In this document: piece after piece, positions 1 to 7,404 of the stretch | Layout of the letters: every line of letters begins with the position of its first letter | How positions within the stretch are numbered: position 1 is the first letter of the stretch | Assembly: GCA_041674565.1 (NCBI GenBank) | Contig: JBAYVQ010000025.1 | Coordinates: 1 to 10,568, forward strand | Source: CALMFT01 sp041674565 | Lineage (GTDB): Bacteria > Patescibacteriota > Gracilibacteria > Absconditabacterales > Absconditicoccaceae | Direction of reading: 5' to 3' | Length of the DNA stretch: 10,568 nucleotides | The notes under the pieces: model-generated | Told to the model about the DNA's origin: nothing | The model's input: the letters and a program-made list of their open reading frames with translations, nothing else | Databases searched by the model: none | Made by a program: the position numbers and the translations under genes

Positions 1-181
1 AAATAATCTGACTATTGAGTTCATCAAAAACATATTGTTCTGGAAACAATGTATTTGCCTTACGAAAGGGCGGTATCGTGAAATCTCTCTTTACGATATG
101 CGTCTCGGTAGATTTATTACTTAAGATACTGGGTAGTTGTTCTAAGAGATTTTTGATGGTCTGTGCTGAAGGTGTTTGCAT
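1..181 (-). CDS. Hypothetical protein, N-terminal 60 residues (partial, leaves window)
   Basis: From ATG at 181 the minus strand stays open to the window edge. The residues (beginning MQTPSAQTIKNLLEQLPSIL) look like ordinary soluble protein: an amphipathic helix followed by a charged stretch and a FTIPPFRKAN segment. I do not recognise a family. The start follows an in-frame TAG a few codons upstream, so it cannot lie much further up. There is no glycine in the visible part, so the UGA=Gly code cannot be tested here. A competing minus frame (327 down to a TAG at 142) overlaps the start and looks less protein-like. The gene is divergent from the lipoprotein gene at 462, and the AT-rich space between could hold promoters for both. 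Confidence 0.5.
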   Translation of the reverse strand, partial: MQTPSAQTIKNLLEQLPSILSNKSTETHIVKRDFTIPPFRKANTLFPEQYVFDELNSQII

Positions 182-313
182 CCTGATTGGTCTATATAAA
201 GTACCAAAATACTGTATAAATAAAGCAAGTTTTCAATCTTTGTTTCATATTGGTCTAGAACAACATTATTTGTCATGATTCTGTCGGTTTTTTTCGTGTT
301 TGGGATATGTAGT

Positions 314-457
314 ATGCGGATTGTCATGATCTGCTATGTCCGTCCTAGGAAACAGCATAGCGGGGTAGTGGTAGTTCCTGGCAACAGCATATCTACTTCA
401 GTTACTTGACTTGACTGATCAACACAAGTCAGCTTATTGTTCATTATTCAACACTAA
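314..457 (+). CDS. Possible 47-residue small ORF upstream of the lipoprotein gene
   Basis: ATG at 314 to TAA at 455-457, open only if the two UGA codons near the end are read as glycine. The peptide is basic at the start (MRIVMICYVRPRKQ) and Val/Ser-rich later. It ends four bases before the GTG proposed as the lipoprotein start, which would allow translational coupling. Its start context GTAGTATGCG is identical to that of the gene at 1442. Against it: no family resemblance, no Shine-Dalgarno, and the promoter proposed for the lipoprotein lies inside it. This is a candidate only. Confidence 0.18.
344..391 (+). repeat. Imperfect direct repeat upstream of lipoprotein gene
   Basis: CCTAGGAAACAGCATA (344-359) recurs as CCTGGCAACAGCATA (377-391), 33 bases apart, about three helical turns. 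The first copy overlaps an inverted repeat GCTATG (333-338) / CATAGC (356-361). The pair sits 15-60 bases upstream of the promoter-like boxes of the lipoprotein gene, where operator sites would be expected. Regulatory function is inference. Confidence 0.3.
411..440 (+). promoter_or_regulatory. Candidate promoter of the lipoprotein gene
   Basis: TTGACT (411-416; an overlapping second TTGACT starts at 406) is followed after 18 bases by TATTGT (435-440). Transcription would begin near 447, just upstream of the GTG at 462. Match to sigma-70 consensus is moderate (5/6 and 4/6). If correct, it rules out translation from the in-frame TTG at 411. Confidence 0.35.
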
Positions 458-461
458 CATC

Positions 462-1352
462 GTGAAACACATTATTGTATTATTCGCTTTATCGGTAGTG
501 TTTGCTACCGTCGGCTGCCAAAAAGAATCTACTGATCCGCATGCGCAGCCCTACATTGATCCTGTTGATACTACCGTGACCGAACGGACCAATGGCACCT
601 GGAATGTGCCTTTGACGAACTTTCGGTATGTGTGGCAAAACCGCCGACCTACTGGCTGGGCCAATAGTGCCAATTATAATGCTAATGGCCCTTGTGGATA
701 CCCCATGTACGCTGGCAACTATGTCTTTACCGAAGGAGGCAACACTAATTTGTGTGGCATTGCATCCTACATGATGGGCGCACACTTGGTATCGCATCCT
801 GCGCAGATGGATGTACCGTATGCCAACAGTGACCGCGCCATTCGTTTGGTAGAGGCAGCTTGCCGTTACAAGGCATTTGATCCCTACTATACATTTGGTG
901 GATATACCTATCTAAACAAGATCGGTATCATGGGCTGCGGCACTACCAATCCTAACAAGAAAGGGGACTTTACGAATTGGTCAAACTGCTCGCAGTACTA
1001 TTTCCCTGGTACTACTTGGGGCGGCACGACCAATCGAGACGTAGCCAAAAATTTTATCTTGTCCTACATCGCTGCGGGCAAGCCATGTGAGGCATTGATA
1101 AAGGTCAACACGAGCTATGGTGATGCCAACAATCCAAATTATATTGTTACAGGATCTGGTGGTGCTGGGCATATGGTACTGATTACGGGTCTCACTATCA
1201 ATGATAATCAAGGCATTTACAAGATCCGTTTTAAGGATCCTTGGCCAAACAACTCTCAGACCTACGAGGTGAGCTACACGAAGTTTTTGGATTCCATGCT
1301 TGCTGCAAGTAGTGGCGGAGTTTACAATGTCCTTGGTATCAATGGTCTATAA
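462..1352 (+). CDS. Papain/C39-like cysteine peptidase lipoprotein
   Basis: A 296-residue exported lipoprotein. From GTG at 462 the N-terminus is a textbook lipoprotein signal: MKH, a hydrophobic core (IIVLFALSVVFAT) and Cys19 in a VGC lipobox, followed by an acidic/Thr linker. That is why I prefer 462 to the in-frame TTG at 411. The mature part fits the C39-like papain fold: Cys98 in NLCGIASYMMG (nucleophile at a helix start, with Asn at the usual Gln-like oxyanion region), His237 in GAGHMVLITGL, and Asp259 in RFKDPWP. Likely role: membrane-tethered proteolysis or amidohydrolysis outside the cell; substrate unknown. Family and triad are read from motifs only. Oddities: about 31 glycines and none encoded by UGA, and a visibly higher GC content than its neighbours, suggesting acquisition from a standard-code host. 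It ends at TAA and is followed by a strong terminator, so it is probably transcribed alone. Confidence 0.75.
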   Translation: MKHIIVLFALSVVFATVGCQKESTDPHAQPYIDPVDTTVTERTNGTWNVPLTNFRYVWQNRRPTGWANSANYNANGPCGYPMYAGNYVFTEGGNTNLCGIASYMMGAHLVSHPAQMDVPYANSDRAIRLVEAACRYKAFDPYYTFGGYTYLNKIGIMGCGTTNPNKKGDFTNWSNCSQYYFPGTTWGGTTNRDVAKNFILSYIAAGKPCEALIKVNTSYGDANNPNYIVTGSGGAGHMVLITGLTINDNQGIYKIRFKDPWPNNSQTYEVSYTKFLDSMLAASSGGVYNVLGINGL

Positions 1353-1393
1353 GGCTTATTGAAAGTTGAAAGTGATTGTGGTTTGATTACCTT

Positions 1394-1426
1394 CTTTGGG
1401 AGGGTTTCCCCTCCCAAAGTTTTTAT
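1394..1426 (+). terminator. Rho-independent terminator after the lipoprotein gene
   Basis: Perfect 11-bp stem CTTTGGGAGGG (1394-1404) / CCCTCCCAAAG (1409-1419), loop TTTC, followed by TTTTTAT. It is the clearest terminator in the window and separates the peptidase gene from the gene at 1442. A small TTATC-TTGT-GATAA inverted repeat (1423-1436) lies directly behind it. Confidence 0.9.
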
Positions 1427-1441
1427 CTTGTGATAAGTAGT

Positions 1442-2113
1442 ATGCGTTTAATAAAATTTATATTGTTTTTTGTAGTGCCACTGTTTGTTGCATTAGTGCG
1501 ATATTGGTATGATGCTAAACCCTCTTGCACTAGACGAGACCAAGTGAAGTATTGTCTTGTGAAAAACACGGTGCACACTGGCTGATTGAGGGCGCAAACT
1601 GGTACGGATGTTGGTATTTATGATATTACCGATATAGTTTCATGAATTCGTTTCCGTTACCGCCTATATTACACTGAGCAGCCGTACACACAAATCCAAG
1701 ACCAAGTATACCATGTGTATCCAGATATTTATTCAGGTGTGGCTTTGTATGCGGCAGAGGGCTGACGGTTTATGACCACGATACATTATACTGGCGGTAT
1801 AGATAACGAGTGATTACAGGATTTTTTGAGGGCACTGCATAGCGGCAATAATACAACAGGCTGTGTACTGACGGGTAATATGTATTTTGATCAACAATAT
1901 GCTCGTTTTGCTCAATCACGTTACAAGGTGCGTGCACGAGATATTGCCATAGGCGACCAAGCTCTTTTGTCTTGTCCATTCGTGGTCAGTCCTGTGCGTA
2001 TGCCAGTGTTTATTGTAGATAGTAACCGTCCTGGCACTATTCTTGTGGTGATGCTGCCTGCGGATATAGCAGGAGTAATGGATATGGACCGAGTAGACAG
2101 TTTGGTGCGATAG
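1442..2113 (+). CDS. Membrane-anchored protein of unknown function
   Basis: 223 residues, open only when four UGA codons are read as glycine. Residues 4-20 (IKFILFFVVPLFVALVR) form one hydrophobic segment after a short basic start, so the protein is probably an N-in, C-out anchored protein or has an uncleaved signal. The remainder is soluble, with Tyr-rich patches (RFRYRLYYTEQPY) and an SGVALYAAEGGRF segment. I recognise no family. ATG 1442 is chosen because the only earlier in-frame start (TTG 1376) would translate through the terminator hairpin. The gene lies 89 bases after the peptidase gene, beyond the terminator, so it needs its own promoter or read-through; I see no clear promoter. 4 of about 17 glycines are UGA, so unlike the upstream gene it looks native. 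It ends in TAG, one of only two TAG stops here. Confidence 0.7.
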
Positions 2114-2189
2114 TTTATTTTTGATTTTATGTTATTGTTCTGATATGGGCAGTGTGTTTTTCTGATTATTTATTATCTTTTTATTACTT

Positions 2190-2501
2190 ATGAATATGAT
2201 ACCTCGTACATATGATGCTGAGGCATTTGGAAATTTTTTGAAACAGACAGTTATTGTTACCATGTTGATGAGTGTGCTGTGATGTGGTAAGCGAATGTCT
2301 GATGGGGCGCAACCAGAAATCATGAGATCTATGGAGTACCGAGAGGATGATCAAGATGGTTTGTATGACATTGAATACGAAAATGATATTCCGTATGATC
2401 GAGATGATGAGTGCATTATGCTTTCTAGACAAGAGAGCGATCGTGTGCTTTCTAATGCCAAAAAAATAGCGTTCGACACACTATCTCCCAAGAAAAAATA
2501 A
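2190..2501 (+). CDS. Small acidic lipoprotein of unknown function
   Basis: 103 residues from ATG 2190, or 87 from TTG 2238. The TTG version gives an ideal lipoprotein signal (MKQTVIVTMLMSVLG before the lipobox Cys), whereas the ATG version adds 16 residues with acidic charges. I give the longer ATG form as the outer bound but consider 2238 equally possible. The glycine just before the lipobox cysteine is UGA, so a standard-code reading misses the signal peptide altogether. The mature part is strongly acidic and Asp/Glu/Tyr-rich (REDDQDGLYDIEYENDI), with a short Lys-rich end (SPKKK). Such low-complexity acidic tethered proteins often bind cations or basic partners, but no function can be named. 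It lies 76 bases after the membrane-anchored gene, on the same strand, and converges with the metallo-hydrolase gene 8 bases away. Confidence 0.65.
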
Positions 2502-2509
2502 TCTGCGTA

Positions 2510-3205
2510 TTATTCCAAGACGATAGATTGACCTGGTTTGAGTACTTTGGGTACTGCATATCTGTTTGTCATTACCTCTCTTGCAAATCCCATGTCGTCT
2601 GCTTTTATCTTTGGTCGAGTATTGTAATGTATAGGTACGACAATTTTTGGCTTAATCATATGAGTAGCAATGAGAGCATCGCTTGTGTCCATGGTATATG
2701 TGCCTCCGATAGGCAAAAAAGCGACGTCTATATGATAAGGTTCTAGTAGTTCCATTTCTTTGCTCAGGGCGGTATCGCCAGCATGGTAAATGACTTTTCC
2801 TGCTATGCTCAGGATAACTCCTGCTGGTACCGTACTCAGACCTGTATCCAAGATACCTCCATCATGGATTGCTGGCACGAATTTTACCGTAAAGCCATTA
2901 TCATGGTGGGTCCCACCTATGCCATATCACTCTGCATTAGTTGCTCATAGTTCTTGTAAGTGCTTAGCTAAGCCATAGACGGTGATGATTGGTGTATCTG
3001 GATGCTCGTTAGCGATAGCAATGACGTCTCCTACATGGTCGGCATGTCAGTGTGTTATGACTACTCATACTATGTGTAGTTGGTTAATCTGCTCTAGGCT
3101 GAGTTCGCATTTGGGGTTATGGCTGACGAAAGGATCAATCAATATAGACCCCTCCTGAGAACGTAGTTCCACAAAACTGTGACCATGGTATATACACTCG
3201 ATCAT
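2510..3205 (-). CDS. UPF0173-family metal-dependent hydrolase (metallo-beta-lactamase fold)
   Basis: 231 residues, the normal length for this family (relatives include Bacillus YtkL). The metal ligands are all visible: His52, His54, Asp56 and His57 in THGHADHVGD, His114 in AIHDGG, Asp144 in YHAGDT and His193 in PIHYNT. An N-terminal HGHS and a LIDPFVS strand match the family start. Four glycines are UGA, one of them Gly53 inside the HxHxDH motif, which is good proof of the recoding. Likely a cytosolic binuclear-metal hydrolase; the physiological substrate of this family is not established. Start ATG 3205 gives the family N-terminus. It is last in the minus-strand run and has a weak hairpin and T-rich stretch just upstream, so it may be transcribed partly on its own. 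Confidence 0.9.
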
Positions 3206-3214
3206 ATTTGTTTA

Positions 3215-3241
3215 GGATAAAAAATAATCTGAAATATCAGA
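3215..3241 (-). terminator. Weak candidate terminator after the Lys-rich gene
   Basis: On the minus strand TCTGA-TATT-TCAGA (3241-3228) is followed by a T-rich tract, TTATTTTTTATCC. The stem is only five base pairs, so termination would be partial at best. It sits between the gene ending at 3268 and the metallo-hydrolase start at 3205. Confidence 0.25.
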
Positions 3242-3267
3242 GAAATGTAGTCTGTAACAAGAAGAAG

Positions 3268-3660
3268 TTAAGCGGCAGCTTTTGATTTTGTTGTTTTTTT
3301 GGCCGCTGGAGCGGTAGATTTTTTCGCTGTTGAGCTAGTAGCTGTTTTGTTGCCTGGTTTTGTTGTCTTTTTTGGAGTATTTGTAGTAGTGAATTCTTGT
3401 TCGGTTGTTTCTTGTTTTTTGCTTACGATGTTGCTGATACTATCTTTTGCTTGCATTACGGCTTCTCACGCTCATTTTGCAATATCTTGAACGTGTCATC
3501 AAATCTTTGCCAAATCATCCATACCCAGTCAATCTTGGGTGACATCTTGATATGCCGCTTTTGTCTTATCCAATAAGTCTTTTCATTGTGTACCAAGATC
3601 ACTAACCGTGTCTTTGACGCCTTTGACTTTTTGTACGATGCTGTTGATTCGCGCAAACAT
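3268..3660 (-). CDS. Small basic protein with a Lys/Thr/Ala-rich tail
   Basis: 130 residues, with six UGA codons among about ten glycines, the highest share in the window. Residues 1-75 are helical and amphipathic (MFARINSIVQKVKGVKDTVS, then LLDKTKAAYQDV and AKIGGHVQDIAKGAGEAV), resembling phasin-like or YtxH-like surface-binding helices. Residues 95-130 are a disordered tail with repeated KKTT/AKKS/AAKK units, like histone-H1-type or HupB-type nucleic-acid-binding tails. Role is unknown: a nucleoid- or RNA-associated protein is my best inference, a membrane- or granule-associated phasin-like protein the alternative. It lies 70 bases downstream of the pyruvate-kinase-like gene. A weak promoter (TTGTAT at 3726-3721, TATCAT at 3704-3699) could serve it. 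ATG 3660 is the first start after that gap. Confidence 0.75.
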
Positions 3661-3730
3661 GAAATAACTGACTATAGATGGTAAATAAGTATACTATAAT
3701 GATAGGGAAAGATTTTTGGAATACAATATA

Positions 3731-5134
3731 TTATATATCCTTAAACTTATATACCTCTATACCGTTGATAATGTTCGCCGTATCAGGTGTTGCGCTACTT
3801 GCATGCAAGACCAAGATCCTATCTTCCAATGTGATATTGCCCTTGAATAGTATTCTGATTATCTCTTTTCCTATTTGTTTGATGTTGTTGTAATCAAATC
3901 CTGGTGCAATTTTATATCCTTTTACAGACCATAATAGATTGAGGTATCTGTATGCGTAGTCGTTTTTGGTAAAAGCAATAACTGGTATGTTGGGTTTGTA
4001 GCTTGCTAGTCTTGCTGCCGTATATCCATTTTCGGTATAACAAATGATGGCTTTTATACCTATCTCTTGCAATGTCCTGTATGCATTGTAGATAATATAG
4101 TCATGGATGACATAGTCTGCATGTATTTTTGCTTTTTCGAATGGGACTGGGGGACGTTCAATAATTTGATTTGCCAGTACTGAGTCGTAAAAGTTGATGA
4201 TAAAGTCAGTTGGTTCATCCATCTGGACGATATCATCTGAAAACATGAAACAACTTACTCATTTCTCGATGTAGTGTTTGACACTTTCATCTATGATTTT
4301 TTTGGAAGTAAGCCTTTTGCAGTTTACTCATACCAGTACTGGTTTACCATCCATATTGCTAATGTCTATGAGATTGTCGATTAGATCAAATCATTTTTTC
4401 TCTCCAACAAGTTCAACCATGTCCGTTTCGTATACCAAGAATGCATCAATATGAGGCAGGAAGTCTTCTAGTTGATTGACTACTTCTTCCATCTGTACTT
4501 TCATGATGAGCTTGACGTGCTCTCCTTTGTTCTTATTGAGATATGATCTGATAGACATGATGTCGTCCACTGATTTTACGTATGGTACCACGATCATGTT
4601 GAGGTTGTTCTGCGTGGCTCGCGTAAGATCTCTTTGATCTCTTGGCGTCAAGAATTCAATAACAGCAGTATAATCAGCAAAAGTTATAAGCGTATCTGAT
4701 GCGATTTCCTTGGTAACGAGGCATTCGGTGATAAGTTTACCGTCTTGATTTTCTTTTACTTTCAATATTTCTTGTCAGTCTATTACTAATTTAGCATTTT
4801 TCGTGACATCTGCCATCATGGAGTAATCAATGAGTAGTTGTGTTTGGGTGTCTTCAAAAAAATCTCCATACAATACTTCTACCGTTTCTCCTTTTTTGAT
4901 CTTGATGCTGTTGAGATTTTTTACTCTTACTTCTGGTCACTTGAGTTCGAGCATGACTGACTTTCCACTATCGAGCTTGCTGATCATCTGCACGTACTTG
5001 GTTTTGCTATCATCATACGCTGAAGCAAGTTTGATTTTGAATACATCAATGTTGTTGATGGCTTTACTGAGCACAGTTTCTTTGCCCAAAGCATTACCGA
5101 TAGGGCATCCTATTTTTCCGAAATGATGAATCAT
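3731..5134 (-). CDS. Pyruvate kinase-like protein with a degenerate active site
   Basis: 467 residues, normal length for pyruvate kinase. Family order is clear: KIGCPIG (N-terminal strand), LKGPEVRV (66-71, Gly66 is UGA), LVIDGQE, FLTPRDQRDL (161-170), GKPVLVGVN (263-271), and a well-kept C-terminal domain with ICYTENGYTAARLASYKPNIPVIAFT (364-389). Five UGA glycines. However, catalytic motifs are altered: RLNFSHG became FKIKLAS (33-39), the Asp before KGPE is Glu63-Leu64, KIEN became MKVQ (Lys212 kept, metal-binding Glu lost), MVARGDLG became LVYETDMV (only the Asp kept), and the Thr of VATQMLES is missing. Either a very divergent enzyme or a non-catalytic, effector-sensing relative. Start ATG 5134 puts the first strand at the usual distance; an earlier ATG (5215) would overlap dnaN. 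It follows dnaN by 59 bases. Confidence 0.85.
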
Positions 5135-5193
5135 GAGTGTTTGAAATGTAAAATAAACAGATATAAGAAGCTTGATATCTTGAGCGTTAGATT

Positions 5194-6336
5194 TTATAGG
5201 TTGATAGGTTTGCACACATAAGTGAAACCTGGATCATCAAGATCCTTAATGATGACGGGCTTATCGTTGGCAATGAGATTTATTTGTAATTTGTCGGATT
5301 CGACCACTCTGATGATATCCAAAATATGTTTTCCATTGAGAGCTATTTTTTGCCCTGGACCAGTGATGTCTGCTGCCAAAGTGGATTGAGCCTCTCCCAT
5401 ATCCATTTGCGTTCCAGTGTCACATACCATCTTACCATCTGCTATATCAAATATCACGAAGTAGTTGGTGTCTCTAGTTAGGATGTTTACCTTTCTGATT
5501 GCTTTTTCTATGTCGTTTTTGTTTACGATAACGGATGTTTCAAATTTGCTAGGCATGACATTTTCGTTTTCGTACTCAGGAAAATTTCAGCTTATCAATA
5601 ATGATACTACTTTCATATACAGTCAGGTAGTTTTCATTTCTAGACCAATAAGGTTGTTGCTCATCATCAATTGACAATCTACTCATCACAAACTCAGATA
5701 TCGCTCTAGACCTCTTTTGAGCTCTGCGATGTTATTTTTTGGTACGATGACTTGAAGGTCATCTAGGTTGCCATCATATGATATTTTGTAATCTGCCAAT
5801 CTCAGACTATCTGATCATGCAAAAACAAGTTTCTTGAGTCCATCGTATTCTTTGGATTTGACGAGTACTCACTGGAGCACTGGTACGAATGTTTTTTCTT
5901 GTACAGCAAAATCTACCTTGTTGAGTCACTTAAGCAATCACAACGCAGATACTGTGTGTGCTGGGGCGTTGAGCTCTGGTATACCTACATATTCGGAACC
6001 ATTGAGTCATTTGATTTTGATCGTATCACTTGCGGTCTTAAGTGTGAGGGTATTTTTTGTCATATCCATAATGAGAGTGACGTTTTCATCATCTAGTGAC
6101 CTGATATACTCGGTCAGCATCCTTGCATCTACCGATAAGGCTCCTTGTGTATCTACGGTAGCGGGGACCTCTATATCAATATATTTTTCCATATCTGTAG
6201 CACGAAACAATATCGTATCTACATTGGTTTTCATGTATACGTGCTGTAGTACAGGCAGAGTACTATTTTTGGCGACGTATCTACTTGCTAGATCCAATAC
6301 ATTCTTGAGTACTGCGGTTTGAAGGGTAATTTGCAT
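5194..6336 (-). CDS. dnaN: DNA polymerase III subunit beta (sliding clamp)
   Basis: 380 residues, the usual length. The ring-forming clamp tethers DNA polymerase III to DNA and docks repair proteins. Recognisable landmarks: N-terminus MQITLQTAVLKNVLDLASRY with NSTLPVLQHV (first domain), ATDMEKYI, FAGSDSLRLA (the family's ATDGHRLA), LLISGNFPEYE (the family's IDGRFPDYE) and the C-terminus FTYVCKPINL, matching the vMPMRL end that forms part of the protein-binding pocket. Nine glycines are UGA, including a tandem pair and the one in ISGNFPEYE, so with the standard code the gene falls into several pieces. It lies 41 bases after the NADAR gene and 59 before the pyruvate-kinase-like gene. No dnaA or recF is seen beside it, so this is not the classical dnaA-dnaN origin arrangement. 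Confidence 0.96.
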
Positions 6337-6377
6337 GACGTCGGATGAAGTTAGATGCTAAATGGTCAATGATATCG

Positions 6378-6833
6378 TTAGGTTTGTGCAAGATATTGTG
6401 TTCTGATCTCCATTCGTAGTGTACCGAGATGATTTGCGCCTGTGGCCTCAGGACCTACTCACCAGAAAGTATCTTTTGGAGAGTCTTCCGCTATGGGCCT
6501 GTTTCCTGTCTTTGCTAATGCTATCCTTATGTCTTCGTGCTGTTCAAACTTTGCTATCAATATGCGCTTCATAAGTGGTATGAGATGCGGGCTATGTGTG
6601 ACATACTGTGGATCAATCTTGTCGTAGTATTGTTTTTTGAGCTTCTTTGCTTCGTGTGGTGAAGCCGCGTTCATAATAAGATCTGCTATGTCTGGACTAG
6701 TATTGCGAAATCTTAATGATTGGTAGGCGTGTTCTGCTGTCCGATATGTGTGATTGTCAAGTGTGATACGATAGCACTGGAAGTTATCAAAGTAGTATCG
6801 TGGGTGCACATAAAACAATACCGTATCTTGCAT
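6378..6833 (-). CDS. NADAR (YbiA/COG3236) family N-glycosidase
   Basis: 151 residues, a single NADAR domain. Motifs in order: LFYVHPRYYFDNF (family FYxx..FSNF; Asp replaces the usual Ser), YRTAEHAYQSLRF with Glu34 and His35 (the family EHxxQ active-site motif), IALAKTGNRPIAED, then DTFWGVGPEATGANHLG and LRMEIR. Gly125 in WGVG is UGA; without recoding the protein loses its essential C-terminal motif. Known members hydrolyse N-glycosidic bonds: YbiA and plant homologues act on early riboflavin intermediates, and others remove ADP-ribose from guanine in DNA. The gene begins 39 bases after the RibD-type reductase, a pairing that favours the riboflavin-intermediate or nucleotide-repair role. No DarT-like toxin is seen nearby. 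ATG 6833 is close to the first domain strand. Confidence 0.9.
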
Positions 6834-6872
6834 GGCAGTAATGAGACTAAAGGAGTATTTCTGAGGTGATAG

Positions 6873-7388
6873 TTAGACCAATGTCATAGTGTATTGTACA
6901 ACTCCATTTTCAAAATGCTGTACTTGCTGTACTTGGAAGTTGTGCTGTTGGTGAATCCGTGGTATACCTTGTCACAGCACCGTTGGCACTACTGTGATAA
7001 TATACGTCTCTATCTGTTTGTTTTGTGTCATGTCATTGTATAGTTTACCTCATCCCAATACTCGCACTGTTTTATCTTGTTGTGTTCATAGTATATGATC
7101 TATATCAGAACTGAAGTAGATACGCTGTTGTGGATTGTCTTGAAAGTTAGCGTTGCTAGTGAGCACGTAACTTATCTTGTCTGCAAATTCTCGTTTGCCC
7201 TTTCCCATCTCTAGGGCTGCTTCATATGTTTTGCGTCACATGATCACCGTATCAATATCCGCATAAAATGATTTGTAACCATAATCTTGCGTACTTTGAT
7301 TGTAGGTATCAAGCCAAGAGACTCACCCTTGCGGGTCGGCTATAAATCCATCCAGACTTGTTGCGAAGTATGCTATTACTTTTCACAT
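6873..7388 (-). CDS. RibD C-terminal/dihydrofolate reductase-family protein
   Basis: 171 residues, one reductase domain of the RibD_C type (YwjB/YyaP-like). Seen: VIAYFATSLDGFIAD (4-18), GGVSWLD, FYADIDTVIMGRKTYE (41-56; IMGRKTYE contacts NADPH in relatives), VRVLGGGKLYNDM (109-120, the GGG turn near the cofactor) and YIITVVPTVLGQGIPR (129-144). Six glycines are UGA, including those in MGRKTYE, the middle of GGG and LGQGIP, and codon 2 itself (ATG TGA). Family members reduce pterin- or pyrimidine-like substrates with NADPH; this one lacks the RibD deaminase domain, so its exact substrate is uncertain. It starts 16 bases after the PAP2 gene and is followed by NADAR, clearly one operon. ATG 7388 places the first strand at residue 3, as in relatives. 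Confidence 0.9.
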
Positions 7389-7404
7389 ATATGGTATTGG
7401 TATC

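Noticed and set aside
15..278. Plus-strand 87-codon frame at the left end
   Set aside because: Cys/Leu/Phe-rich composition typical of an antisense shadow; the minus-strand frame from 181 looks more like protein.
411..461. TTG 411 as start of the lipoprotein
   Set aside because: It would put 17 extra residues before a perfect lipoprotein signal and overlaps the proposed -35 box; GTG 462 fits better.
4830..5126. 98-codon plus-strand frame
   Set aside because: Antisense to the start of the pyruvate-kinase-like gene; low-complexity Ser/Leu composition.
5135..5215. Earlier ATG (5215) for the pyruvate-kinase-like gene
   Set aside because: Would add 27 residues before the usual first strand and overlap the end of dnaN.
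5834..6322. 162-codon plus-strand frame
   Set aside because: Lies fully antisense to dnaN and is Ser/Thr/Val-rich without family features; a shadow.
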